From Cetobacterium ceti (lineage in GTDB: Bacteria; Fusobacteriota; Fusobacteriia; Fusobacteriales; Fusobacteriaceae): DNA of 64,000 nt. Positions 30,935 through 39,861 of this stretch are shown in pieces (position 1 is the stretch's first letter; every line of letters begins with the position of its first letter). The translations under genes and the position numbers were made by a program. The notes under the pieces are model-generated. The model searched no databases and was not told the origin of the DNA. It saw only the letters and a list, made by a program, of their open reading frames with translations. Location of the stretch: positions 186,001-250,000 of the forward strand of contig NZ_FUWX01000004.1 of the NCBI RefSeq assembly GCF_900167275.1, given 5' to 3'.

Positions 30935-30965
30935 TTATAAACGTTGACTTTTAATTATAAACGTT
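30935..30965 (+). repeat. Two direct copies of TTATAAACGTT, 20 bases apart, over a promoter
   Basis: Identical 11-mers at 30935-30945 and 30955-30965, exactly 20 bases apart (about two helical turns). The first touches the -35 element and the second lies in the spacer of the promoter at 30944-30972, so a protein bound to them would block RNA polymerase. Operator function is inference. Confidence 0.6.
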
Positions 30966-30972
30966 TTAAAAT
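30944..30972 (+). promoter_or_regulatory. Promoter of the RNA methyltransferase-plsY-gpsA run
   Basis: TTGACT at 30944-30949, 17 bases, TAAAAT at 30967-30972; five of six matches in both elements. Confidence 0.75.
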
Positions 30973-30998
30973 AAAAAAGAACACATTTAGGAGGCGTA

Positions 30999-32357
30999 GT
31001 GCTTTTGAAAAAAGGAGATATAGTTGAGATAACTATAGAAAAAATTGTTTATGGAGGAGAGGGATTAGGTTACTATGATAATTTTGCATTATTTGTACCT
31101 ATGTCTGTTCCAGGAGATAAAGTAAAAATAGAAATTATCTCTTTAAAGAAAACTTATGGAAGAGGTTTAATTGTTGAAATAGTTGCACCTGGTGAAGAAA
31201 GAATAAAAGATTTAAGTAAAAAGTCTTTTGAAGATTTTCAAGGTTGTGATTTTGCAATGTTAAATTATACTTCTCAGTTAAAATATAAAAGAGATATGGT
31301 TGAAGATGTAATAAGAAAAATAGGAAAAAATAATGATATAGAAGTTCCTATGACTTTAGGATCAGAGGATGAATTACATTATAGAAATAAAATAATAGAA
31401 CCTTTTGGTTATAAAGATGGAAAGATTATAACAGGATTTTTCAATAAAAAATCTCACGATATTTTTGAAGTTGATGAAAATATGTTAAATTCAAAATTAG
31501 GAAATAAAGTTATTGAAGAATTAAAAGTTCTTTTAAATAGGGAAAATATAAAAGTTTATGATGAGAAGGCTCATAAGGGAATTTTAAGACATATAATGGT
31601 TAGAACAAATTCTTTTAATGAAGCTATGGTAGTTTTAATAATAAACAGTAAAAAAATAGATAATAAATTGGAAAAACTGTTATTAGAATTAAAAGATAAA
31701 GTAAAAGAAGTTGTTTCTATATATGTATCATATAATAGAGAAAAAACTAATGTAGCCTTAGGAAATGAAAACATCTTACTTTGGGGAAAGAAAACAATTA
31801 AAGAAACAATAGGCGAAATTAATTTTAATATTTCTCCAAAATCTTTTTTCCAAATAAATGTAAAGCAAACTAAAGAACTTTATAATTTAGGAATAAATCT
31901 ATTTGATGAAATTGAAAATAAAGTTATAGTGGATGCCTATGGTGGAACAGGGACAATAGGAATGATTTTGGCTAAAAAAGCTAAAAAAGTTTATTCAATA
32001 GAGATTATTTCATCGGCAACTAAGGATGGAATAAAAACTGCTAAGGAAAATAAAATAGAAAATATTTCATTTGTAAATGGAGATGTGAATAAGGAATTAA
32101 AGGCCTTAGTAAAAGAGGAACAAATAGATGCAATAATTTTCGATCCTCCTAGAAAGGGAATTGATGAGGAGAGCTTATTAAATATAGCTAAAACAAATAT
32201 AAAAGAATTAGTTTATATTTCATGTAATCCATCGACTTTTGCTAGAGATTTAGAGATTTTAGAAAAAAATGGCTATAAATTAAAGTGTGTACAACCTGTG
32301 GATATGTTCCCTCAAACTAGTCATATAGAAGTGGTTGGAAAGTTTGAACGTATTTAA
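30999..32357 (+). CDS. rlmD: 23S rRNA uracil-C5 methyltransferase, RlmD/TrmA family
   Basis: SAM-dependent m5U methyltransferase. Domains: TRAM (about 1-60), a central RNA-binding region, and the Rossmann domain (about 300-450) with VDAYGGTGTIG, FDPPRKGID and the catalytic cysteine in YISCNPSTF. RlmD proteins usually carry a 4Fe-4S site with CxxC near residue 80; here the matching stretch is FQGCDFAML with only one cysteine, so the cluster is probably absent. The start is GTG 30999, four bases from GGAGG; TTG 31005 is better spaced and possible. The exact target uridine (747, 1939 or tRNA 54) cannot be told. Confidence 0.85.
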   Translation: MLLKKGDIVEITIEKIVYGGEGLGYYDNFALFVPMSVPGDKVKIEIISLKKTYGRGLIVEIVAPGEERIKDLSKKSFEDFQGCDFAMLNYTSQLKYKRDMVEDVIRKIGKNNDIEVPMTLGSEDELHYRNKIIEPFGYKDGKIITGFFNKKSHDIFEVDENMLNSKLGNKVIEELKVLLNRENIKVYDEKAHKGILRHIMVRTNSFNEAMVVLIINSKKIDNKLEKLLLELKDKVKEVVSIYVSYNREKTNVALGNENILLWGKKTIKETIGEINFNISPKSFFQINVKQTKELYNLGINLFDEIENKVIVDAYGGTGTIGMILAKKAKKVYSIEIISSATKDGIKTAKENKIENISFVNGDVNKELKALVKEEQIDAIIFDPPRKGIDEESLLNIAKTNIKELVYISCNPSTFARDLEILEKNGYKLKCVQPVDMFPQTSHIEVVGKFERI

Positions 32358-32372
32358 TATTTAGGAGGAATT

Positions 32373-32978
32373 GTGGTTAATTTTATAATTTTTATAATAA
32401 TAGCATATCTATGTGGATCTATTCCTACAGGAATTTGGTTAGGAAAAACATGTAAAGGAATAGATATTAGAGAACATGGAAGTAAAAATTCAGGTGCAAC
32501 TAATGCTTATAGAGTTTTAGGAGCTAAGTATGGTATAATGGTTTTGATTCTAGATGCTTTAAAGGGATATATACCTTTAGCTATAGCTCATAAATTTGGA
32601 ATAAATGGTGGAGAACTTGTATTTTTAGGATTAATAGCCATTTTAGGACATACCTTTTCTTTATTTTTAAATTTTAAGGGAGGAAAGGGAGTAGCTACAA
32701 GTTTAGGAGTATTTTTATATTTAATACCAAACGTAGTTGGAATATTAGTTATTACATTTATAATTGTAGTATATATCAGTAAGTATATTTCGTTAGGATC
32801 AGTAATTTGTTCAATTCTGTTACCTATTTTGACAGCTTTCTTACCTATGAAAGATAATGTAAGTAGAACTCCGATGTTAATAATAACTACAATAGTTGGA
32901 ATATTTGTTGTTTACAAACACAAGAGTAATATAGGGAGAATTGTAAAGGGGACAGAAAATAAATTTAAGTTGAAATAA
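32373..32978 (+). CDS. plsY: Glycerol-3-phosphate acyltransferase PlsY
   Basis: Integral membrane enzyme that moves an acyl group from acyl-phosphate to glycerol-3-phosphate, the first step of phospholipid synthesis. Conserved loops: SIPTGIWLGK, DIREHGSKNSGATNAYRVLG, and FKGGKGVATSLG. About five to six transmembrane helices in 201 residues. GTG start with TAGGAGG. Directly upstream of gpsA, which makes its substrate; the pairing is functional and common. Confidence 0.96.
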   Translation: MVNFIIFIIIAYLCGSIPTGIWLGKTCKGIDIREHGSKNSGATNAYRVLGAKYGIMVLILDALKGYIPLAIAHKFGINGGELVFLGLIAILGHTFSLFLNFKGGKGVATSLGVFLYLIPNVVGILVITFIIVVYISKYISLGSVICSILLPILTAFLPMKDNVSRTPMLIITTIVGIFVVYKHKSNIGRIVKGTENKFKLK

Positions 32979-32988
32979 GGAGAGCGCT

Positions 32989-33990
32989 GTGGAAAGAGTA
33001 GTAATAGTTGGTGCTGGTAGTTGGGGAACTGCCTTAGGACTTTTGTTAGCTCATAAGGGGCATGAGGTTACTATGTGGGAACATAATCCTCTTAGAGCAG
33101 AAGAATTACAAAGGGATAGAGAAAATAAAAAACTTTTACCAGGAGTTAAATTTCCTAAAAATTTAAATGTGACTAGTAAAAGTGAAGATTTATTTGAAAA
33201 TATTAACTATGTTATCTTCTCTGTTCCATCACAGGTATTAAGAGGAGTTATTTCAAAATTTTCATCTCAAATAAGAGAAAATACTATTTTAGTAAATACT
33301 GCAAAAGGTATAGAGGTTTCAACAGGACTTACTTTATCTGAAGTAATGAAAGAAGAGATATTAGGAAAATATCATAAAAATATAATTGTTTTATCTGGAC
33401 CTACCCATGCAGAGGAAGTAGCTCAAAATCTACCAACGACAATAGTTGCAGCAGGAGAATTGGAAAATGCTAAAAAAATTCAAAATCTTTTTAATACAAA
33501 AGATTTTAGAGTTTATGTAAATGAAGATATTGCTGGAGTTGAATTAGGTGGAGCTGTAAAAAACTGTTTAGCAATAGGAGCAGGAATAGCAGATGGGATG
33601 GGATTTGGAGATAATGCTAAGGCCGCTTTAATTACTCGTGGAATTGCAGAGATGATTAGATTTGGAAAGGCCTTAGGAGCTAAGGAAGTTACTTTTTCTG
33701 GATTGGCAGGAATTGGAGACTTAATAGTAACTTGTGCTAGTAAACATAGTAGAAATAGATATGTGGGTGAAAAACTAGGACAGGGAGAAACAATAGAAGA
33801 GATTCTTAGTAAAATGGTTATGGTTGCAGAGGGGGTTCCTACTGTAAAGGCAGTACACAATAAAGCAAAGGAATTAAAAATATCAATGCCTATTGTTGAG
33901 GCTATTTATAGAATTATCTATGAGGGTGCAGATAGTAAAGAAATGGTCGAAGGGTTAATGACAAGGGAGCTAAAAGAAGAATTTTATTAA
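32989..33990 (+). CDS. gpsA: NAD(P)+-dependent glycerol-3-phosphate dehydrogenase
   Basis: Reduces dihydroxyacetone phosphate to sn-glycerol-3-phosphate. N-terminal Rossmann motif GAGSWGTALG, the GPTHAEEVA and GGAVKNCLAIGAGIADGMGFG catalytic region with the active-site lysine, and the GLAGIGDLIVTC segment. Length is 333 residues. GTG start preceded by AAGGAGA. It supplies plsY, one gene upstream, with its substrate. Confidence 0.96.
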   Translation: MERVVIVGAGSWGTALGLLLAHKGHEVTMWEHNPLRAEELQRDRENKKLLPGVKFPKNLNVTSKSEDLFENINYVIFSVPSQVLRGVISKFSSQIRENTILVNTAKGIEVSTGLTLSEVMKEEILGKYHKNIIVLSGPTHAEEVAQNLPTTIVAAGELENAKKIQNLFNTKDFRVYVNEDIAGVELGGAVKNCLAIGAGIADGMGFGDNAKAALITRGIAEMIRFGKALGAKEVTFSGLAGIGDLIVTCASKHSRNRYVGEKLGQGETIEEILSKMVMVAEGVPTVKAVHNKAKELKISMPIVEAIYRIIYEGADSKEMVEGLMTRELKEEFY

Positions 33991-34040
33991 AATAATTTTA
34001 ACTTATTTCTTATATAAATATTAAGGGGTACGGGGTGTTT

Positions 34041-34862
34041 ATGGCAGAAAAAGATTTAGTTTCACTTTATTTGGAAGATATTAGAAAATATAACATTTTA
34101 GACAAGGATGAGGAATTATTTCTCCTAAAGGAAGCTAAAAAAGGAAAACCTGAAGCTAAAAATAAACTTATATTATCCAATTTAAGACTTGTAGTAAATA
34201 TTGCAAAAGGTTATACCAATAAGGGAATGAGCTTTATTGATTTAATAAGTGAAGGAAATTTTGGATTAATTCATGCAATTGAAAAGTTTGATGTATCAAA
34301 GGGATACAGGTTTTCAACCTATGCAGTTTGGTGGATCAAACAAGCTATAAGTAAAGCGGTAATAAGTAAGGGAAGAGAAATAAGGATTCCATCCTATAAG
34401 CATGATATGCTAAATAGAATAAATAAATATATAATGGAACATGTAATGAAAGTTGGAACTTACCCATCTATAGTAGAAATATCTGAGGGAGCAGAAGTTG
34501 AATTTTCAAAGGTAGAAAAACTAATCGTAGAATTTCAAGATATAATTTCATTAAATGCTGCAATAGGTGATGATATTTATTTAGAAGATACAATTGCTGA
34601 AAATGTAGATGAAACTCTTGAAGAGGAGATTTTAAATGAAATTAGCAGAAGACAAATAAATGAAATTGTTAATGGATTAGATATAAGAGAAAGAGAAATA
34701 TTAAAACTGAGATATGGATTAGATGGATATGAGATTCATACTTTAGAGGAGATAGGAAAATCTTTTAATATTACTAGGGAAAGAGTACGTCAAATAGAAA
34801 AAAAGACGTTGAAAAAACTAAGAACCAAGTATAGTAGAGAATTAAAAGATAATCTCCTTTGA
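34041..34862 (+). CDS. Sigma-70 family RNA polymerase sigma factor (short, RpoD-like)
   Basis: A 273-residue sigma factor. Region 1.2 (DLVSLYLEDI) is present but region 1.1 and the long non-conserved insert of housekeeping RpoD are missing. Region 2 is well conserved (NLRLVVNIAKGYTNKGMSF, YRFSTYAVWWIKQAI), region 3 follows, and region 4.2 has the -35-binding helix TRERVRQIEKKTLKKL. It looks like a group 2 sigma. I chose ATG 34041 with GGGGT upstream; GTG 34035 would add two residues. It lies 17 bases before dnaN, so the two are co-transcribed. Its regulon is unknown. Confidence 0.88.
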   Translation: MAEKDLVSLYLEDIRKYNILDKDEELFLLKEAKKGKPEAKNKLILSNLRLVVNIAKGYTNKGMSFIDLISEGNFGLIHAIEKFDVSKGYRFSTYAVWWIKQAISKAVISKGREIRIPSYKHDMLNRINKYIMEHVMKVGTYPSIVEISEGAEVEFSKVEKLIVEFQDIISLNAAIGDDIYLEDTIAENVDETLEEEILNEISRRQINEIVNGLDIREREILKLRYGLDGYEIHTLEEIGKSFNITRERVRQIEKKTLKKLRTKYSRELKDNLL

Positions 34863-34879
34863 GAATTAGGAGGGGCAAA

Positions 34880-36004
34880 TTGATCTTAAAAGTTAATAGA
34901 GTTGAATTTCTAAAAAGACTAAGAATAGCAGAAAAAGCTATTAGTGACAATAAAATAAGACCGATTATTTCGTGCGTTTATTTAGAAGCAAAAAATAATG
35001 AAATATTTTTTTGTGGAACAAATTTAGAATTAACAATTAATACAACAATGATGTGTGAAGTATTAGAAGAGGGAAAAGTTGTATTTCAGCATCAATTAGT
35101 AGATGAGTATTTAAAAGAAATAAGTGATGAGTTTGTAACCTTAAATGTGAAAGAAAATTCTTTAATAATTGAAACAGAAGATTCGTCTTCTGAGTTTGCT
35201 ATTATGGATGCTGAAGATTTTCCAAAAATTAATAAGGATTTTTCAGCTGAGCCAGAAATGAAATTTTCAATTACAAAGGAAGAACTAACTGAAGTTTTTG
35301 AAAAAATAAAATTCTCAGCTTCGGTTTCTAGTGACAATTTATCAATAAATTGTATTAGATTAGAAATTGAAGAAAATAAAATGAGATTTATTTCGACGGA
35401 TACTTATAGATTAACTTTCTTAGAAAAAGAAATTGAAGCTCAAGGGAATTTAACTGTGAGCATACCTTTAAATACAGTGGAAGCACTAAGTAAACTTTTA
35501 AAGGGAAATAATGAAAATGAAATTGAATTTTTCTTTGAGAATAAACAATTGTATTTTTACTTAGATGATGTATTAGTTATCAGTAGAGTAATAGATCTAC
35601 CATTTCCTAATTATAGAGGAATACTAGGAGGGGTAACTTATACAAAAAGAATTTTTGTTAATAGTGAAGAAATGACAAAAATGCTAAAGAGAATACAGAT
35701 ATTTGTAAGAAATAATACAGAATCTAAATTTGGAGCAATTTTTGAGCTTAAGGAAAATATTTTAGAAATTAGAGGAGTAAATGATATAGCTAAAGTTAAA
35801 GAAACTTTAGAAATTGATTATCAAGGGGAACCTATGAAAATTTCTCTAAATGTTAAATTTTTATTAGATTTTATTCAAAATATTCCAAAGGATCAAAATG
35901 TATCCTTAGAACTTACAAATTCTAACAGTGCAGTTAGAGTAAAGGATTTAGAGGAAGAAAATTATATTTATATAGTAATGCCTCTAGCTCTTAGAGATTG
36001 CTAA
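34880..36004 (+). CDS. dnaN: DNA polymerase III sliding clamp (beta subunit)
   Basis: Ring-shaped processivity clamp. Three clamp folds across 374 residues: KVNRVEFLKRLRIAEKAIS with a variant of the N-terminal RPIISCVYLEA, a central ETEDSSSEFAIMDAEDFP segment with RLEIEENKMRFISTDTYRL, and a C-terminus ending YIYIVMPLALRD as in DnaN. I start at TTG 34880, since TAGGAGGGG is perfectly spaced; the longer frame overlaps the sigma gene. The clamp gene is normally next to dnaA; here it follows a sigma factor, with no dnaA in view. A second copy elsewhere cannot be excluded. Confidence 0.9.
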   Translation: MILKVNRVEFLKRLRIAEKAISDNKIRPIISCVYLEAKNNEIFFCGTNLELTINTTMMCEVLEEGKVVFQHQLVDEYLKEISDEFVTLNVKENSLIIETEDSSSEFAIMDAEDFPKINKDFSAEPEMKFSITKEELTEVFEKIKFSASVSSDNLSINCIRLEIEENKMRFISTDTYRLTFLEKEIEAQGNLTVSIPLNTVEALSKLLKGNNENEIEFFFENKQLYFYLDDVLVISRVIDLPFPNYRGILGGVTYTKRIFVNSEEMTKMLKRIQIFVRNNTESKFGAIFELKENILEIRGVNDIAKVKETLEIDYQGEPMKISLNVKFLLDFIQNIPKDQNVSLELTNSNSAVRVKDLEEENYIYIVMPLALRDC

Positions 36005-36006
36005 TA

Positions 36007-36044
36007 AAAAGCTGGTTTAACGTGGTTTTAAGCCAGCTTTTTTT
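36007..36044 (+). terminator. Rho-independent terminator after dnaN
   Basis: A 14-bp stem containing AAAGCTGG/CCAGCTTT with a 7-nt loop and a T-run. It separates the dnaN operon from the DUF116-TPR-Exb cluster. Confidence 0.92.
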
Positions 36045-36056
36045 GTTTATGCCAGT

Positions 36057-36085
36057 TTGAAAATAAAATTTTTTTATGTTATAAT
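36057..36085 (+). promoter_or_regulatory. Strong promoter of the DUF116-TPR-ExbBD-TonB-regulator cluster
   Basis: TTGAAA at 36057-36062, 17 bases, TATAAT at 36080-36085 with TGT just upstream (extended -10). It directly follows the dnaN terminator and no other promoter is obvious before 43255. Confidence 0.82.
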
Positions 36086-36118
36086 CTGTATAATAATTTT
36101 TCGTATGAGGTAAAAATA

Positions 36119-36658
36119 ATGATCAAAAATTTCATGATTAAGATGATTTATAATATTTATTACACAAGTTTTATTTTGTCAGAAAGATTTATAAATGATC
36201 ATAAAAAAAAGAGCAAAATAGCAGAAAATTTTTTACTATTTAATAACAAAAGAGTTTTAAGAAAAATAAAAAATAAAAAATTAGAAAAAATTTCAATATT
36301 ATTACCTCATTGCATTCAAAAATATGATTGTCCATATAAGGTAACATCAAATATAGAGAATTGTAAACAATGTGGCGGTTGTAAACTAGGAGATATTTTA
36401 AAATTAAAAAAGGAATTTAATGTAGATGTGAAAGTTGCAACTGGGGGAACTTTGGCTAGAATGTATATTAAAGATTATAGACCAGATCTTTTAATTGCCG
36501 TGGCATGTAAAAGAGATTTGGTTTCAGGAATTTACGATGCTTTTCCATTTAAAGTTTATGGAATTTTTAATGAAATTAAAAATTCACCATGTATTAATAC
36601 CGATGTTTCTTTAATTAAAATTAGAGAATTTTTAGAAGAGGTGAGGGGAAGAAAGTGA
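36119..36658 (+). CDS. DUF116 family protein
   Basis: A 179-residue protein. The N-terminal third is basic and partly hydrophobic. The rest is the DUF116 domain with LLPHCIQKYDCPY (two cysteines) and CKQCGGCKLGDI (a CxxCxxC cluster), then VATGGTLARMYIK and AVACKRDLVSGI. The cysteine pattern suggests metal or iron-sulfur binding. The biochemical function of the family is unknown. In relatives it often sits near fmt, def or translation genes; here it heads an envelope gene set and its TGA overlaps the GTG of the TPR gene by 4 bases. Confidence 0.87.
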   Translation: MIKNFMIKMIYNIYYTSFILSERFINDHKKKSKIAENFLLFNNKRVLRKIKNKKLEKISILLPHCIQKYDCPYKVTSNIENCKQCGGCKLGDILKLKKEFNVDVKVATGGTLARMYIKDYRPDLLIAVACKRDLVSGIYDAFPFKVYGIFNEIKNSPCINTDVSLIKIREFLEEVRGRK

Positions 36659-39498
36659 AAAAGATAGTAATTTTTATTGGAGCAGTTTTGTTAAGTTCGC
36701 AATTGATGGCTTCGCAAAAAGAAGATTTGAATTTTTTAGAACAATTATATAAACAGGGAAAATACAATATAGCAATTGATGAATCACAGAATTTTATAAA
36801 CAAATATCCAGATTCTAAATATAATAAAAATATTATAATTAGATTGGGAAAAACATATTATTTTGAAGGAGATTATAAAAATAGTATAAAGTTTTTACAA
36901 TTAGCCTTAACAAAAGATCCGTCAGATGATGAAAAAAATGATATTAATTTATATTTAATGAGAGATTATGCTGGATTAAATGATTATAAAACAGCTTATG
37001 AAAAATTAAATTTAATAGAAAAAGATAGTGATTATTATCAAAAAGCTTTACTTGATTTAGGAAATCACTATTTAGATACAGGAAAATATGTAGAAGCTCA
37101 AGATGAACTTATTAAATTGGTAAAATTAGATCCAAAAGGAAAATATTATAAGGATGGAGTTATTAGTTTAGCCCTTTCATCATATAATAATTCTCAGTAT
37201 GTAAAAACCATTGTATATTTAGATACATATTATAAGGGAGACAGTAAAGATAGAAATTATCCATTGGCTAATTATTTATATGGGTCTTCATATTATAAAA
37301 TAAATGAACCATTAAAAGCAAAAGGATACTTTAAAAAAGTTATAGATTTATATGGTAATAGTACATATGGGAAAAAAGCTAGATTAACTATGATTGAATT
37401 GGATTTAAAAGATAAAAATGTTCAATTGGCTCAAGAGGGATTGGAAAAGTTAAAGGGAACTAATGAAGAGGGAGAAGCTTTTAAATTATTCGGAGACTAT
37501 TATGTAGTTGAAAAGGATTATAATAAGGCTTTAAGTTACTACGGAAAAATAATAAAAAGTAATAGAAGTGATATTAACTATGGATATGCTTTTGCTTTAT
37601 ATAAATTAGGAAGAGAAAAAGAATCTTTAACATATTTTAATAAGTTAAAGGGAACTAAGTTTTATAAACAAAGTGTTTACTATATTTTTGCAATTTATTA
37701 TAAAGATAAAAATTATAAATGGGTTGTTAATAATAGAAACCTAATTAATAATTTTGATTATGATAAGGAAGATATAATAACTTTAAGAACTATAATAGGA
37801 AATAGTGCCTTAGAAACTAAAAATTATAAAATTGCTAGGGTAAATTATTTAAAAGTATATGGATTAAAGGGAAATAAAGAAAATTTATACAGAGTTATAA
37901 TAGGAGAAGCTAAGGCAGGTTCTCTAGAGGACATGGAAAAAGCTTATAAGGACTATTATACAAAATATCTAGATGATACTACAAATAAAAAGAATATTTA
38001 TTTAGTTGTAGGAGAAAGATATTATAATGAAAAAGAGCTACCTAAGGCAGAGGCTCTATATAAAAGTTATATAGAAAAGGATAGGGACACAACAGTTTTA
38101 TCTAATCTGATCTCAGTTTTATTAGATGAAAAAAAATATGATGAAGTTATAACTCTTTTAAATAGTATGGATGTTTCAAATGAAAATATATATTTAAAAG
38201 GAATTGCTTCTATGGGAATGGGAAAATATGAAGAAGCTGAAAAATATTTCCAAGAGTTAAATGAAAAAACAGATTTATCAAATGGATTAAAAGAAAAAGT
38301 TGCCTTTAATGAGATAAAAAATTATTTTTTATGGGATAAGTATAATAAAGTAATTGAATTAGGAGAAAAATATATAGGTAGTGAAAACACTTATGAATTA
38401 CCAGAAATAGTTGATAGAGTAGCTTTAAGTTATTTTAGATTGGATAAAATGGATTTAGCAAGAGAATATTTTGGGAAACTAAAATTAATTGAATCCTATG
38501 AAGATTACGCTCAGTTTCAAATGGGAGAAACTTATTATAATGATAAGGATTATTTAAAGGCGGCAGAAGAATATAAAAAAGTAGCTGAAAATGGAATTAC
38601 TCCAGAATATAAGGAAAAAGGATTCTATTGGGAAGTAAATTCTATTTATAATACTGGAAAATATGGAGAATATACAGAAAAAGCCAAAGAATTTTTAAAG
38701 TTATATCCTAATAGTCAATTTAAAGATAATATTTTAATATTAAATGGAGAAGTATTAGCAAGAGAAGGGTCTATTGAAAGTCAAATTAAAAACTATGAGG
38801 ATCTCTATAGTAATACCCAAAATCCTTTAATGAAAGAGGATGCTCTTATTAAGATTATACAATTGAATGATAAAAATAATTCTTACGATAAAGGGTTAGA
38901 ATGGGTGGATAAACTTTCAAATAAAGAACAACAGGAATATTTCAAAAGTAAATTCTATATGGGTAAGGGTGAAACAGAAAAAGCCTTAGAATCTTATGGA
39001 AACTTATTATCTTCAAATGAATATAAGGATTATGCTCTTATAAGTCTTGGTAATTATTGGTATGGACAAAATAATTTACAAAAAGCTAAGGAATACTATG
39101 GTGAAATATCTAATTTAGATACAAGTGAATATAAAGATTTAGCAGCATATCAATTGGCAAATATATATGAAAAAGAGGGGGACTATGCTTTAGCTGCAAG
39201 AAACTATGTAAAAGTATATGTGATGTATCCTCAAAGTAAATATACCCTTGAATCTGAAATTAAAGCTGGAGAAAACTATGAAAAAATAAATAGATATAAA
39301 GAGGCTTTAGATCAATATAAGGAAGCATATAAAAAGAATAACAAATCCTATGAAAAGTTTTTATTGGAAAAAATGATATTTTTAAATTTAAAAATAGAAA
39401 ATAAAGAAGAAGCTAAGGTTTATTATGAAAAATTAGTTAAATTAGATGAGAAATCATCTGAAAAATATAAGGAATTTATAATAGGGGGGACAAATTAA
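36655..39498 (+). CDS. Large exported TPR-repeat protein (947 residues)
   Basis: A signal peptide (KKIVIFIGAVLLSSQLMAS, likely cut after residue 21) is followed by TPR-type helical hairpins over the whole length. Typical units contain GKTYYFEGDYKNSI, GDYYVVEKDYNKALSYY, GSSYYKINEPLKAKGYF and YQLANIYEKEGDYALAARNY, spaced about 33-37 residues. There is no catalytic domain, lipobox, membrane anchor or barrel, so a soluble periplasmic scaffold is likely. GTG start overlaps DUF116; two bases separate it from the next gene. Gene order ties it to the ExbB/ExbD/TonB-type proteins, so it may be their periplasmic partner (inference). The general form recalls the exported TPR proteins next to Exb/Tol genes in Bacteroidetes and Fusobacteria. 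Confidence 0.88.
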   Translation: MKKIVIFIGAVLLSSQLMASQKEDLNFLEQLYKQGKYNIAIDESQNFINKYPDSKYNKNIIIRLGKTYYFEGDYKNSIKFLQLALTKDPSDDEKNDINLYLMRDYAGLNDYKTAYEKLNLIEKDSDYYQKALLDLGNHYLDTGKYVEAQDELIKLVKLDPKGKYYKDGVISLALSSYNNSQYVKTIVYLDTYYKGDSKDRNYPLANYLYGSSYYKINEPLKAKGYFKKVIDLYGNSTYGKKARLTMIELDLKDKNVQLAQEGLEKLKGTNEEGEAFKLFGDYYVVEKDYNKALSYYGKIIKSNRSDINYGYAFALYKLGREKESLTYFNKLKGTKFYKQSVYYIFAIYYKDKNYKWVVNNRNLINNFDYDKEDIITLRTIIGNSALETKNYKIARVNYLKVYGLKGNKENLYRVIIGEAKAGSLEDMEKAYKDYYTKYLDDTTNKKNIYLVVGERYYNEKELPKAEALYKSYIEKDRDTTVLSNLISVLLDEKKYDEVITLLNSMDVSNENIYLKGIASMGMGKYEEAEKYFQELNEKTDLSNGLKEKVAFNEIKNYFLWDKYNKVIELGEKYIGSENTYELPEIVDRVALSYFRLDKMDLAREYFGKLKLIESYEDYAQFQMGETYYNDKDYLKAAEEYKKVAENGITPEYKEKGFYWEVNSIYNTGKYGEYTEKAKEFLKLYPNSQFKDNILILNGEVLAREGSIESQIKNYEDLYSNTQNPLMKEDALIKIIQLNDKNNSYDKGLEWVDKLSNKEQQEYFKSKFYMGKGETEKALESYGNLLSSNEYKDYALISLGNYWYGQNNLQKAKEYYGEISNLDTSEYKDLAAYQLANIYEKEGDYALAARNYVKVYVMYPQSKYTLESEIKAGENYEKINRYKEALDQYKEAYKKNNKSYEKFLLEKMIFLNLKIENKEEAKVYYEKLVKLDEKSSEKYKEFIIGGTN

Positions 39499-39500
39499 TT

Positions 39501-39839
39501 ATGAAAAAAGTTGTAACAGGAGTATTTTTATTATTAACAGTTGCAGGGACAGCCCTAGGAAGTTCAGAAGAGTTTGTAATTGATAAAGAAGTAACAGGAG
39601 TAAATAAAGAAGTTTTAGAAAATACAAATCATAATAATGCAAAATTAAAAGTAGATAATAAGGATATAATAATTAGATCATCTGAGATTTCAAATGAAAA
39701 TTTAAAAAATCAAAAACAAGTTATAACAGTTCAAGAAAATAAAGATGATTTACAAGGAAGCTTAAAAGATACAGGAACTCCTATTTGGAAATATATATTA
39801 GGGGCAGTTGCTTTAGTTGTATTAGGGGTATCTTTATAA
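39501..39839 (+). CDS. Small exported protein with C-terminal membrane anchor, unknown
   Basis: A 112-residue protein I do not recognise. It has a signal peptide (KKVVTGVFLLLTVAGTALGS, likely cleaved near residue 20), a polar, Asn/Lys/Glu-rich middle of about 65 residues that looks disordered, and a C-terminal hydrophobic helix (about 94-112) with no cytoplasmic tail. Such a layout would leave the middle in the periplasm, tethered to the inner membrane. It lies 2 bases after the TPR gene and 22 before the ExbB-type gene, so it is likely a part of the same machine. Confidence 0.7.
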   Translation: MKKVVTGVFLLLTVAGTALGSSEEFVIDKEVTGVNKEVLENTNHNNAKLKVDNKDIIIRSSEISNENLKNQKQVITVQENKDDLQGSLKDTGTPIWKYILGAVALVVLGVSL

Positions 39840-39861
39840 AATAAAAAGAGGAGAGGGAAGC

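Noticed and set aside
36718-39498. DNA tandem repeats in the long TPR gene
   Set aside because: The periodicity is in the protein; the DNA copies are too diverged to count as a tandem repeat array.
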